NCBI GenBank assembly: GCA_964608615.1
Contig: CAZSQG010000055.1
Coordinates: forward strand, 1 to 28,475
Length of the DNA: 28,475 nt
Direction of reading: 5' to 3'
DNA from: CALEUX01 sp964608615
Lineage (GTDB): Bacteria; Bacteroidota; Bacteroidia; Bacteroidales; Marinilabiliaceae
Shown: positions 15,436 through 23,677 of the stretch, piece after piece
How positions within the stretch are numbered: position 1 is the stretch's first letter
Layout of the letters: the number at the start of each line of letters is the position of its first letter
Translations under genes and position numbers: made by a program
The notes under the pieces: generated by a model
Databases searched by the model: none
Seen by the model: only the letters and a program-made list of their open reading frames with translations
Told to the model about the DNA's origin: nothing

Positions 15436-16932
15436 ATGAGATTTAAATCCAGTTTTTTATTTACCATTTCCGCTGCTGCACTGGTATTGACCTCGTGTGG
15501 TAAGGGTGGCAAAGATGTTTCTTCGACTACAGGTTGGAGTTATAATAATCCTAAATATGGAGGTTTTGAGTACCGTGAGGGTTATGAGCAGGAAAACGGT
15601 CCGGGACTTGCCTTTATTGAAGGTGGTACCTTTATTATGGGACAGGTAGAAGAAAGTGTTATGAAAGAGTGGGACAATTCTCCTCGTCGCGTAACAGTAC
15701 CTTCGTTCTATATGGATGAATCTGAGGTTAGAAATGCCGATTATCGTGAATATCTTTACTGGATTCGTAGGGTATTTACTGATTATCCTGAAGTTTATCG
15801 CAAAGCATTGCCCGACACGTTAGTGTGGCGTCGACCTATGGCCTATAATGAGCCTTTTGTTGAGAATTATTTGCGTCATCCTGCTTACAGCGACTATCCA
15901 GTTGTTGGAGTAAACTGGTTGCAAGCCTCCGATTTTTGTGCATGGCGTACTGACCGTGTGAATGAGTTGATTCTTGTGGAAATGGGAATACTGGAGATGG
16001 ATGTTAATCAACAAAACGAAAACAATTTTAACAGCGAAGCATATCTGTTGGGCAAATTTGATGGAACTCCCGGTAAGCGTCCGATGAAAGATCTTGATCC
16101 AAATAATGAAACCCGTCGTGTAAGAAGTGATGACGGAATTTTATTACCCCGTTATCGTCTTCCAACAGAAGCAGAATGGGAGTATGCAGCATTAGGTCTT
16201 ATTGGGAACTCATTTGAGGAAAGACTTACAAACCGCAGGCTTTATCCTTGGGATGGACATATTTTGAGGAATGCTGATAAAAAAGAAAGAGGTATGATGA
16301 TGGCCAACTTTGTAAGAGGTAATGGTGACTATATGGGTATGGCTGGTTCGCTTAACGATGGAGGTGATATTACTGTTGATGTTAAATCATATTATCCCAA
16401 TGATTATGGTCTTTATTGCATGGCAGGAAATGTTAATGAATGGGTAGCCGATGTTTATCGTCCACTTTCGTTTCAGGATGTTGATGAGTTCAGTCCTTTT
16501 CGTGGTAATGTGTTTCAAACAAAAGTTCTTGATGAGGAAGGAATTGTTGTAGATAAAGATGAATTTGGCCGTATTCGGTACCGTGAGGAAAAAGACGAAG
16601 ATATTATTGACAGATACAATTATAGAACTGCAGATAATAGGAATTATGAGGATGGTGATGGCGCTTCAAATATTGTTCCCGGTGAAGGTTGGGCTGATAC
16701 TGATTCCAATACAAAAAACATGTACGCTGCCAGCCCTGGCGCTCTTGGAAGTTTGGTGTCTGACCGTTCAAGAGTATATAAAGGTGGAGGTTGGAGAGAT
16801 AGAGCATATTGGTTGAGCCCTGGAACACGCCGTTTCCTTGACGAACGTGAAGCAAGAGATGATATTGGTTTCCGTTGTGCAATGACTCGCGTAGGTTCAC
16901 CAGTTGCATCAAAAAAAGCTAAGAAAAAATAA
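15436..16932 (+). CDS. gldJ: Gliding motility lipoprotein GldJ
   Basis: GldJ is an outer-membrane-associated lipoprotein needed for gliding and for stable type IX secretion in Flavobacterium johnsoniae. The 498-residue product has a lipoprotein signal peptide with lipobox LTSC and lipidated Cys21. A formylglycine-generating-enzyme-like (SUMF1) domain follows from about 55 to 485, from FIEGGTFIMGQVEESVM through LPTEAEWEYAA to GGGWRDRAYW and GFRC. GldK/PorK has the same fold; I prefer GldJ because the MGQVEES...SFYMDESEVRN region is GldJ-like. The neighbours (divergent porU-porV and downstream murF) also fit, and gldL, gldM and gldN are absent. The enzyme fold is used structurally in this family. 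A 13-bp terminator follows 17 bases after the stop. The C-terminus is lysine-rich. Confidence 0.93.
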   Translation: MRFKSSFLFTISAAALVLTSCGKGGKDVSSTTGWSYNNPKYGGFEYREGYEQENGPGLAFIEGGTFIMGQVEESVMKEWDNSPRRVTVPSFYMDESEVRNADYREYLYWIRRVFTDYPEVYRKALPDTLVWRRPMAYNEPFVENYLRHPAYSDYPVVGVNWLQASDFCAWRTDRVNELILVEMGILEMDVNQQNENNFNSEAYLLGKFDGTPGKRPMKDLDPNNETRRVRSDDGILLPRYRLPTEAEWEYAALGLIGNSFEERLTNRRLYPWDGHILRNADKKERGMMMANFVRGNGDYMGMAGSLNDGGDITVDVKSYYPNDYGLYCMAGNVNEWVADVYRPLSFQDVDEFSPFRGNVFQTKVLDEEGIVVDKDEFGRIRYREEKDEDIIDRYNYRTADNRNYEDGDGASNIVPGEGWADTDSNTKNMYAASPGALGSLVSDRSRVYKGGGWRDRAYWLSPGTRRFLDEREARDDIGFRCAMTRVGSPVASKKAKKK

Positions 16933-16949
16933 ACATATTTGAATATTGG

Positions 16950-16980
16950 AAAAAAAGGCTGGTAATTCCAGCCTTTTTTT
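16950..16980 (+). terminator. Intrinsic terminator between gldJ and murF
   Basis: A perfect 13-bp stem, with AAAAAAAGGCTGG pairing with CCAGCCTTTTTTT around the loop TAATT, is followed by a T-run. It ends only 16 bases before the murF ATG. Confidence 0.92.
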
Positions 16981-16996
16981 ATTGGATCTTTATTTT

Positions 16997-18295
16997 ATGG
17001 AATCTGACAAGTTATTCAACATTTTTAAACAAAGCACCGGTGTTGCTACCGATAGTCGGAATTGTTATCCTGGTTCCCTTTTTTTTGCTCTTAAAGGAGA
17101 TAGCTTTAATGGTAACGATTATGCCCTTCAGGCATTAAAGGATGGATGTTCGTATGCGGTGGTTGACGATAAGAAATTATCCGGTAATGCTGGTTGCATA
17201 TTGGTGCCTAATGTTTTGGAGGCGCTGCAGAGTCTGGCTTCACATTACCGAAGCTCATTGCCAACGCAAGTTATTGGTATAACAGGTACTAATGGAAAAA
17301 CGACAACTAAGGAGTTAATGACCTCAGTTTTGTCAGAAAAATTTAAGATTTGGAGTACCCGTGGTAATCTTAATAATCATATTGGAGTTCCGCTAACAAT
17401 TTTATCAATGCCTTTGGAAACGGAGGTGGCTATTATTGAGATGGGGGCCAACCATATTGGTGAAATAGCCCTCTTAAGCTCAATAGCTCAACCCGATTAT
17501 GGCATAATAACCAATGTGGGGAAAGCGCATCTTGAAGGATTTGGCTCATTTGAAGGAGTTAAAAAAGCTAAGGGTGAGCTTTACCAATTTCTCAGGAATA
17601 ACCAGTCGCCCGCATTTATTAATATTGATAATGCCCAGTTACTGGAAATATGGGGTAATGGAGCCTATGTTGGATATGGTACAAAAGAAGTAGGTTTGGT
17701 AGTTGGGCGAAATGCCACTGCATCTCCTTTTCTTGAGTTTGAATGGAAAACGGCGAATTCTGAATTATGGTATAAAGTTGTAACGCAGCTTCCGGGCTTG
17801 TATAATTTTGAGAATGCACTTGCTACAGTTTGTGTTGGTGTTTATTTTAAAATTTCGCCTCAATTGATTAATAAAGCTCTTGCCGGATATGAGCCTGTTA
17901 ATAACCGTTCTCAGCTAACCAAAACAGCCAATAATAAAGTGTTAATGGATGCCTATAATGCTAATCCCAGCAGTATGAATGCGGCTCTGGAGAATTTTAG
18001 GAGTATTAATGAGGAAAATAAGGTGCTGATTCTTGGTGGAATGAAAGAACTTGGCAACGATAGCTTATTTGAACATAAAGTGTTGGTTGCAAAAGTAATG
18101 GAGATGAATGTTAAGCAATGTGTTTTTGTTGGGTCTGAGTTTAGAGACATTATTCCTGATGATAGCCGGGTGATATGGTTTGAGTCATCTGAAACGCTTA
18201 AAAATTACCTTAAAGATAATCCTTTGAAGAATAGTGTCGTTTTAGTTAAAGGTTCACGAAGCAACAGGCTTGAGACTATTTTTGAAGCATTATGA
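16997..18295 (+). CDS. murF: UDP-N-acetylmuramoyl-tripeptide--D-alanyl-D-alanine ligase
   Basis: MurF adds D-Ala-D-Ala to the UDP-MurNAc-tripeptide, the last cytoplasmic step of muropeptide synthesis, with ATP. The 432 residues have the three Mur ligase domains. The N-terminal domain contains ATDSRN; the central ATPase has P-loop GTNGKTTT at 97-104, EMGANHIGEI and NVGKAHLEGFGS; the C-terminal domain has NNRSQ, DAYNANPSSM and LVKGSRSNRLE. I start at the ATG at 16997; an in-frame TTG at 16946 would read through the terminator hairpin and adds 17 residues of no family character. The start therefore lies 16 bases behind the gldJ terminator, which raises the question of where its transcript begins. 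It converges on the glycosyltransferase gene with a 60-bp gap. Confidence 0.96.
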   Translation: MESDKLFNIFKQSTGVATDSRNCYPGSLFFALKGDSFNGNDYALQALKDGCSYAVVDDKKLSGNAGCILVPNVLEALQSLASHYRSSLPTQVIGITGTNGKTTTKELMTSVLSEKFKIWSTRGNLNNHIGVPLTILSMPLETEVAIIEMGANHIGEIALLSSIAQPDYGIITNVGKAHLEGFGSFEGVKKAKGELYQFLRNNQSPAFINIDNAQLLEIWGNGAYVGYGTKEVGLVVGRNATASPFLEFEWKTANSELWYKVVTQLPGLYNFENALATVCVGVYFKISPQLINKALAGYEPVNNRSQLTKTANNKVLMDAYNANPSSMNAALENFRSINEENKVLILGGMKELGNDSLFEHKVLVAKVMEMNVKQCVFVGSEFRDIIPDDSRVIWFESSETLKNYLKDNPLKNSVVLVKGSRSNRLETIFEAL

Positions 18296-18355
18296 TGTGC
18301 TCTTTTGTAATAACCATATAATTTTCGCTATTAACATCTGTTTTTGTAACAGTAA

Positions 18356-19393
18356 TCAATCAGGTTTAAACTTTATCTGGTTGAAATATTTCCGGTTTCG
18401 AAGGAAGAAATCTATAACAATGGAGCCTTTATAAGTTTCCGGATGGTTAGTTTTAATTACGAAAGGCATAAGTGTCTTTCGTTTTTTTAGGTAGTAACCA
18501 AATTTGATTAAAAAACTGTAATGGGCTCTTGGAACTGCTTTGGCAAAGTCATATTCGTGGGAGAAAACGAATTTTGCCATAGCCACATAATCAAGAAAGA
18601 ATCGGAAAAACAATGTTCCCCAGCCTGAGAAACCGGGTTTGTTTTTGAGTATCAGCAGCATGTTATTCCTGAAATTAAGGTAGGTCTTTTTTGGGCTTTT
18701 GTACGAAAGAGTGCCTCCTCCCAAGTGATAAATAACCGATGATGGTACATATCGAATATCATAACCTCTGTTTTTAACACGCCAGCACCAGTCAATCTCT
18801 TCCATGTGAGCAAAAAAATCATGGTCGAGACCTCCTGTATCCCTGAAAAGAGCTGTCCTAATCATCAGGGCAGAGCCACTTCCCCAGAAAATCTTGCCCG
18901 AACAGTTGTATTGTCCTTTATCAGTTTCTGAGATATTAAAGACCCGGCCGCGACAAAATGTGTAACCAAAACTGTCTATAAAGCCACCGGCTGCACCGGC
19001 ATATTCAAATTGATCAGGGTTGGTGAATGACATTATTTTAGGAACGCAGGCTGCTGTATTAGGAAAATTCCGCATGGCTTGGATCAATGGCTCCAGCCAA
19101 TTTTTACCAGGAGCAACATCGGAATTAAGCATGACCGAAAATTCTGATTCTATTTCTGCAAGCGCCTTGTTGTAACCTTCGGCAAATCCATAATTTTGAT
19201 GGAGCTCAATAATGCGAATCTGAGGGTGATATTGCCTTACCCACATAACAGAGTCGTCGGTTGAGCCGTTGTCGGCTAAAACAATCTCAACTCCTGAGAT
19301 GTTGCAATTTTCAACAACTGATGGAATAAACTGCTTTAATAATTCACAGGTGTTCCAGTTAAGAATTACGACAGATACATGGGGTAAAGCCAT
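18356..19393 (-). CDS. Family 2 glycosyltransferase
   Basis: This 345-residue GT-A fold glycosyltransferase resembles the rhamnosyl/dTDP-sugar transferase group. Visible landmarks are VSVVILNWNTCELL at the start, the nucleotide-sugar-binding LADNGSTDDSV (39-49), LHQNYGFAEGYN, the metal-binding NSDV at 90-93, and the catalytic-region HMEEIDWCWR. The C-terminal third is basic and aromatic and may sit on the membrane surface, but no clear spanning segment is present. It follows the acyltransferase by 43 bases on the same strand, so it probably belongs with envelope glycolipid or lipopolysaccharide synthesis. Donor and acceptor cannot be deduced. Confidence 0.88.
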   Translation of the reverse strand: MALPHVSVVILNWNTCELLKQFIPSVVENCNISGVEIVLADNGSTDDSVMWVRQYHPQIRIIELHQNYGFAEGYNKALAEIESEFSVMLNSDVAPGKNWLEPLIQAMRNFPNTAACVPKIMSFTNPDQFEYAGAAGGFIDSFGYTFCRGRVFNISETDKGQYNCSGKIFWGSGSALMIRTALFRDTGGLDHDFFAHMEEIDWCWRVKNRGYDIRYVPSSVIYHLGGGTLSYKSPKKTYLNFRNNMLLILKNKPGFSGWGTLFFRFFLDYVAMAKFVFSHEYDFAKAVPRAHYSFLIKFGYYLKKRKTLMPFVIKTNHPETYKGSIVIDFFLRNRKYFNQIKFKPD

Positions 19394-19436
19394 GCTTTAT
19401 TTTTTATTAGGTTGGAAATTAAAATTATCAAATGGG

Positions 19437-20345
19437 TTATTCAAAGGCCTGGCCATTATATAGATGTTGGTATTTCCAACGCTTATGTGACCAGAGCCAT
19501 AATTCCGGCTTGCGATATATTTGGTCCTCCAGTTGTTTTACGTGCCATTTGGTTGCAGTAAATTCTGCATCTGTTTTAACATTACCGGGGTATGGAACAG
19601 CCGTTAATTGGTATTTTCCACGTCTGAGCTTGTCCATCCGGAAAAAAAACAATTCAGTATCAGCAAGTTTGCATAACTTTTCAGGACCGAGTAGAACAGG
19701 GGTTTTTTGAGTAAGAAAAGTGGTCCAGAATTGAAGCTCAAATGTTGATGGACTTTGATCTGCAATTAGTCCGAGTACAAATCGCTGATTTGATTGTTTC
19801 ATCTTTATAATTTCCTTAACAGTACTTTTAAGAGGGAAATTAGTGGAATTAAACAGCGAACGAAGATGGATCATAAAACGATCGAAGTATGGATCTTTAA
19901 GGGGGCGATAAACAGAGCAGCCCGATGCGTTAATAACTAAGTTAATGGTTGGTATCCATTCCCAGTTGCCATAGTGGCCAACAACTCCAATAATGTCTTT
20001 TTTATTGTCAAGGGCTTCGTTGATCAGATGAAAATTTACAAGCTCAACTCGTTTTTGTATTTTATGTGGGTTGGCGTGCATCAGGGCAATTGTTTCAATA
20101 AACAGGTCGCAGAAGTGTCTGTAAAACTTTATTCTGGTTTTACGGATAAATTGTTTGTTTTTGTCGGGGAAAGCACGTTTCAGATTTGATGTAATAACCT
20201 CTCTTCTGTATCCAACTGCTGCTACCAGAATAAAAAACAAATCCGAGAATCGGTAAAGACACCATAATGGAAGCCAACTAATAGTCCATATAAGCGGATA
20301 AATTGCATAAAATGTCAGAGCTTGACTGATTCTTTTTTTTTGCAT
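19437..20345 (-). CDS. LpxL/HtrB-family lysophospholipid acyltransferase
   Basis: This 302-residue membrane-associated acyltransferase of the lipid A late-acyltransferase family should add a secondary acyl chain to lipid A or a related lipid at the inner membrane. The catalytic HX4E motif is GHYGNWEW with His124 and Glu129. A hydrophobic N-terminal anchor spans about residues 8-45, and LGLIADQSPS is the second family block. I start at the ATG at 20345; the preceding TTG would add only one residue. It lies 11 bases after the inositol-monophosphatase-family gene and 43 bases before the glycosyltransferase, an operon-like arrangement. The acyl donor and exact lipid acceptor are not determined by the sequence. 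Confidence 0.9.
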   Translation of the reverse strand: MQKKRISQALTFYAIYPLIWTISWLPLWCLYRFSDLFFILVAAVGYRREVITSNLKRAFPDKNKQFIRKTRIKFYRHFCDLFIETIALMHANPHKIQKRVELVNFHLINEALDNKKDIIGVVGHYGNWEWIPTINLVINASGCSVYRPLKDPYFDRFMIHLRSLFNSTNFPLKSTVKEIIKMKQSNQRFVLGLIADQSPSTFELQFWTTFLTQKTPVLLGPEKLCKLADTELFFFRMDKLRRGKYQLTAVPYPGNVKTDAEFTATKWHVKQLEDQIYRKPELWLWSHKRWKYQHLYNGQAFE

Positions 20346-20356
20346 CAATATAGAAT

Positions 20357-21154
20357 TTATCTAACCGAAAGGTAGTTTTTTATGTTCATGGAGAATTCAT
20401 CAAAAACCATAGCATTTGATGCCATAATTTCACGGCCGAAAATAAAGTTATCGCCACCTGAAAAATCAGCTACTTTACCACCTGCTTGCCGAACAATAAA
20501 GGCCCCTGCTGCTACATCCCAGGGTTTGAGGTCGTATTCGTAAAAAGCATCGAAGCGTCCGCAGGCTAGATAAGCCAAGTCAACTGAAGCTGAACCGAGG
20601 CGTCGCATTCCATGACTATTCTTCATAAAATAATTTAGAGATTCCATGAACTGTTCCATTAAGGAAAAGTTATTATAAGGGAAGCCTGTTGCAATAAGGC
20701 AGTCGGCTACTGTTGGTTTTTTCGAAACGCTTATCTCTTTATGATTGAGCATTGCTGGTGCCCCTTCCCAGGCAAAGAAACATTCATCCATTCCAATTTC
20801 ATAAACAACGCCGGTAACAATGCAGTCATTTTCCATCAAACCCACGCTTATTGAATAGGGGAAAAGTCCATGAATAAAATTCGTAGTGCCATCAATGGGG
20901 TCGATAATCCAATTAAAACGCTTCCCTTTTTTAGTCGAAGTGCTTTCTTCAGCAATAAACCCTGCTTCAGGTATTAATTTCTCAAGAGCTGTAACCAGTT
21001 TGGCTTCGGCTGCTTTATCAAACTGAGTGACGAAGTCATTTTTACCTTTTGATTCTACTTCAATATTTGTGTTTTCGCGTTCCTGGCGGATAAATAGACC
21101 GGTTTCACGGATTATCTCTGTTGCTGCCAGACACAGGCTTTTATAGTTTGTCAT
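20357..21154 (-). CDS. Inositol monophosphatase family protein (SuhB-like)
   Basis: This 265-residue Mg2+-dependent phosphatase of the IMPase superfamily contains all metal-site motifs: AEES with Glu69/Glu70, WIIDPIDGTTNF with Asp85 and Asp88, and KPWDVAAGAFIV near 210 with a third Asp. This suits hydrolysis of inositol-1-phosphate or a similar sugar phosphate in the cytoplasm. Family members also act on fructose-bisphosphate, PAP or histidinol phosphate, and the sequence does not separate these. I start at the ATG at 21154; a TTG ten codons upstream gives a longer frame without family similarity. It is the first gene of a three-gene minus-strand unit with the acyltransferase and glycosyltransferase. 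A TAnnTTTG box lies just upstream. Confidence 0.92.
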   Translation of the reverse strand: MTNYKSLCLAATEIIRETGLFIRQERENTNIEVESKGKNDFVTQFDKAAEAKLVTALEKLIPEAGFIAEESTSTKKGKRFNWIIDPIDGTTNFIHGLFPYSISVGLMENDCIVTGVVYEIGMDECFFAWEGAPAMLNHKEISVSKKPTVADCLIATGFPYNNFSLMEQFMESLNYFMKNSHGMRRLGSASVDLAYLACGRFDAFYEYDLKPWDVAAGAFIVRQAGGKVADFSGGDNFIFGREIMASNAMVFDEFSMNIKNYLSVR

Positions 21155-21521
21155 GGTTCTTTTAGTGGTTATCTCGTAGTGCAAATATACAAATAATGAA
21201 TTTGGGAGTATGATGGATAATTAGGTTAATCCCAAATTAATCGTTAGGAATGACGCGAACGGAAGAATTAGTTGAATTTAGCCACAATTTAGAAAACTTG
21301 ATTTTACGATATTTGAAAATTCACCATTGTTGTTAAAATCCGGATCTGAATATAAAATAGGGCTAAGTAGTAACAGAATAAGTGCAAATTCTGATTTTAT
21401 AAGGTGATGTTATTTATGTGCTAAGGATAATGGTTCCTACTCTGAAAAAATAAATAGCAATTGGTAAATATGATTCATTCATTAAATTTGCTTATCCTTA
21501 ACCTGTTTAATTCTTTTTATT
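21155..21521. other. 367-bp divergent intergenic region
   Basis: This region separates the inositol-monophosphatase-family operon from a small membrane protein gene. Apart from the minus-strand -7 box at 21182-21189, I see no RNA gene, repeat or terminator in it. Confidence 0.5.
21182..21189 (-). promoter_or_regulatory. Candidate -7 box for the suhB-like operon
   Basis: On the minus strand the sequence reads TATATTTG, an exact TAnnTTTG match, 28 bases before the ATG at 21154. A TTTG at the proper distance upstream was not found. Confidence 0.4.
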
Positions 21522-21746
21522 ATGATCAGTAAATTTGCATGGCTTTTACCCGTTGGGTTAGTAATTCTGGCCATTAGCTTCATTGCACTCCGTTTTTTTG
21601 AAATCTCTGATCTCTTTTATGGATTTCTGCATGGTTCATCCCTGGTCTTTATATTGGCCGGATTATTGAAGTTTACCGTAAAGAAAAAGTCGGAAACTGG
21701 AAGATCATTCAATCACATTGGTCTTTTACAAAGCCTGATATTGTAA
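21522..21746 (+). CDS. Small two-helix membrane protein, unrecognised
   Basis: This 74-residue product has two hydrophobic segments, about residues 6-24 and 35-52, joined by a short loop (RFFEISDLFYGF). A basic KFTVKKKSE stretch and a polar tail follow. The topology suggests a small inner-membrane hairpin with both ends in the cytoplasm. I do not recognise a family. It is the first of three plus-strand genes of unknown role, with 155 bases to the next. The gene could be spurious, but the helical pattern and the charged stop-transfer after the second helix favour a real protein. Confidence 0.5.
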   Translation: MISKFAWLLPVGLVILAISFIALRFFEISDLFYGFLHGSSLVFILAGLLKFTVKKKSETGRSFNHIGLLQSLIL

Positions 21747-21901
21747 ATAGTAAGGAAAATGGGTATGAGAAATATAATCGTGTTTGCTATATTCCTGTTT
21801 TTTTATAATTATGTGAGAGATATGTTTTTCTAAGTGCCATTTTTTGTACTTTTCGTTTTAATTTGTGGTGATTCTTTATTTTTAGTGTCTAATCTGGAAT
21901 T

Positions 21902-22453
21902 ATGAATACTATTTTAAAATCTGGAATTTTATTTATTTCAATCTTTACTTTCATCTCTATTTCTTCACAGGAAATCGTCAATAACTTTAGCATTGAAGAC
22001 AATGAAATTATATGGCAAAAAATTTATCCAACTACTCTCAATTTTGATCAATTGGTTGATCAGGTAAAAGATAAAGGCTTTTTGTCGGATATTGAGATTA
22101 GGGAAAACAAAATAACTGGTAAGTTAAAACCTGTATTAGTTGATTGTGAAAGTAGTGGGTTAAAGGGGACTTTATTTTCAATATGCGGGGATAGGAGTTT
22201 TTTCACCGGGTTTTCACTAATCGAATTTAAAGAAGGAAGGTATAGGGTAACTGTGAGGTGGATTTTCTCGACCGAAAGAGAAGTCGATTCTACTAAATTT
22301 AATCTGGTTCCTGATAATCTTGAACATATAGCTTTCAGAAATTTCTCAAACGAGTTTACGCCTCAATTTCGCAATAAAGACAGTGGGATTTTAGATGAAG
22401 CCTTTTCGCGCCGATTCGATCTGTTTATTAAACAGGGGTATGTCAACTGGTAA
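21902..22453 (+). CDS. Exported hypothetical protein (DUF4468-like?)
   Basis: This 183-residue protein starts with a Sec signal peptide of about 22 residues ending in SISSQ, so it is probably periplasmic. The mature part mixes alpha and beta, with a segment reading EFKEGRYRVTVRWIF and an earlier ENKITGKLKP. This pattern loosely recalls Bacteroidota DUF4468 proteins, whose members have a strand pair around a similar GRYR core, but that is only an impression. There is no lipobox and no type IX C-terminal domain. Two cysteines (in VDCESS and SICGD) might form a disulfide. No function can be assigned. Confidence 0.7.
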   Translation: MNTILKSGILFISIFTFISISSQEIVNNFSIEDNEIIWQKIYPTTLNFDQLVDQVKDKGFLSDIEIRENKITGKLKPVLVDCESSGLKGTLFSICGDRSFFTGFSLIEFKEGRYRVTVRWIFSTEREVDSTKFNLVPDNLEHIAFRNFSNEFTPQFRNKDSGILDEAFSRRFDLFIKQGYVNW

Positions 22454-22580
22454 TTTGTCTATAATTTTAAATTATGATTCGATAATAATAAATAGTTCTC
22501 ACACAGGAGGATATTTGTTTTTTTGAGGTAGTTTCTCCTATTAATGGGAACTATCTGGCCTTAACAAAAAAATTATAAGT

Positions 22581-23405
22581 ATGAATATAGAACGAATTAA
22601 GAATTACAACCAGAAGATGCTGGCCCTTTTTAGCACCATAATGGTTGCTTTGGCTGCTATTGGATTAATCTCTCTTTTGGTGTTTTTAATATCGGAGTTT
22701 ATTCCATCCAAACCGCCTGTTATTTCCAATGCTTTATTATCGGACGAACGGGTTGAACAACTGAACAGAGACAGTTTGCGTCAGCAAATAATATCGTATG
22801 AAGAACCCAGACTGATTGATACCGCTAAATTGGTTTACTTAATTCCTGTTTCGATACGCACTTTAGAGCTACCTGAATATTATGCGGATGAGGAGAATAT
22901 TGACGTTTTAGATTTGTTTGGATCAGGCTCCTTCAAAAAAACAAGAGTAAAGCAATTTTACGGATTGTTTATCAATCTTATTGTATATGATTATCCATCT
23001 AATAAAACCTGGAAGATATGCGAGAACCGAATTATGGGAAATGATTTGTCAATTGCTTATTTTGACGATGAAGTGATAAGCGTTTTTACTGCTGCTGAAA
23101 AAGATACAGATAAAGACGGTAAAATCACATTGTCTGATTTTAACAACCTATATGTTTATTCGCTTAAAGAGCAGCGATTGAGAAAAATAAGTAAGGCTGG
23201 CTTAACAGTGTTATCCTATAAGTTTGTGGAAGGGAAAAAGGATTTGCTCATAACTTTTGGTGATGACCGTAATAAGGATGGTGTATATATGATATCACAA
23301 GAGCCTGCTTATGTATTAAGTTACAATTATGAAAGTGAATTATTGGTTGATGTTGTTGATACGTCTGTTCAAAAGGAATTACAACGAGTTGTAGATAAAA
23401 AATAA
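22581..23405 (+). CDS. Membrane-anchored protein with EF-hand-like calcium loop, unrecognised
   Basis: This 274-residue protein has a single N-terminal membrane segment (about 13-40) and a large C-terminal domain, probably periplasmic. Residues 175-186 read DTDKDGKITLSD, a textbook EF-hand loop with Asp at 1, 3, 5 and 12 and Gly at 6. A second, weaker loop, DRNKDGVYMISQ, is at 229-240. Each is followed by a strand pair (LYVYSLKEQRLRKIS and the like) that resembles a beta-propeller blade such as those in TolB-like proteins. Calcium binding is an inference. An imperfect hairpin lies at 22527-22555 between the preceding gene and this one. I do not recognise the family. Confidence 0.72.
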   Translation: MNIERIKNYNQKMLALFSTIMVALAAIGLISLLVFLISEFIPSKPPVISNALLSDERVEQLNRDSLRQQIISYEEPRLIDTAKLVYLIPVSIRTLELPEYYADEENIDVLDLFGSGSFKKTRVKQFYGLFINLIVYDYPSNKTWKICENRIMGNDLSIAYFDDEVISVFTAAEKDTDKDGKITLSDFNNLYVYSLKEQRLRKISKAGLTVLSYKFVEGKKDLLITFGDDRNKDGVYMISQEPAYVLSYNYESELLVDVVDTSVQKELQRVVDKK

Positions 23406-23677
23406 TGAGAGTTTTCTTTCTTTGAGAACTAAATTGAAAGGATAGAATCGCAAATGAATGCCTGTGTTGATGTCTAATATACAGGTTGTTGACTAAATGT
23501 CTGAAGCAGGATGTTGATTTTCTTCAAACTTATTAGGATCGGGGTAATTGAAGAAAAATAATTTGTGATTTAAGTATATATAAGGAAAATCATAAAAAAT
23601 TAAAACATGCGATTGTATTTCATCCTGTAGCTTCGGGACGAGTTCCATGTGGCAACTGAAATCAAAATTATAAACAT

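Noticed and set aside
15436..16932. GldK/PorK instead of GldJ
   Set aside because: Both share the SUMF1 fold, but gldLMN do not follow, while porU-porV and murF neighbours and the MGQVEES region fit GldJ.
16946..16996. Upstream TTG start extending MurF by 17 residues
   Set aside because: The extension is coded by the gldJ terminator hairpin and has no Mur ligase character; the ATG at 16997 gives the normal N-terminus.
21155..21184. Ten-codon extension of the inositol-monophosphatase-family gene
   Set aside because: It needs a TTG start and overlaps the probable -7 promoter box.
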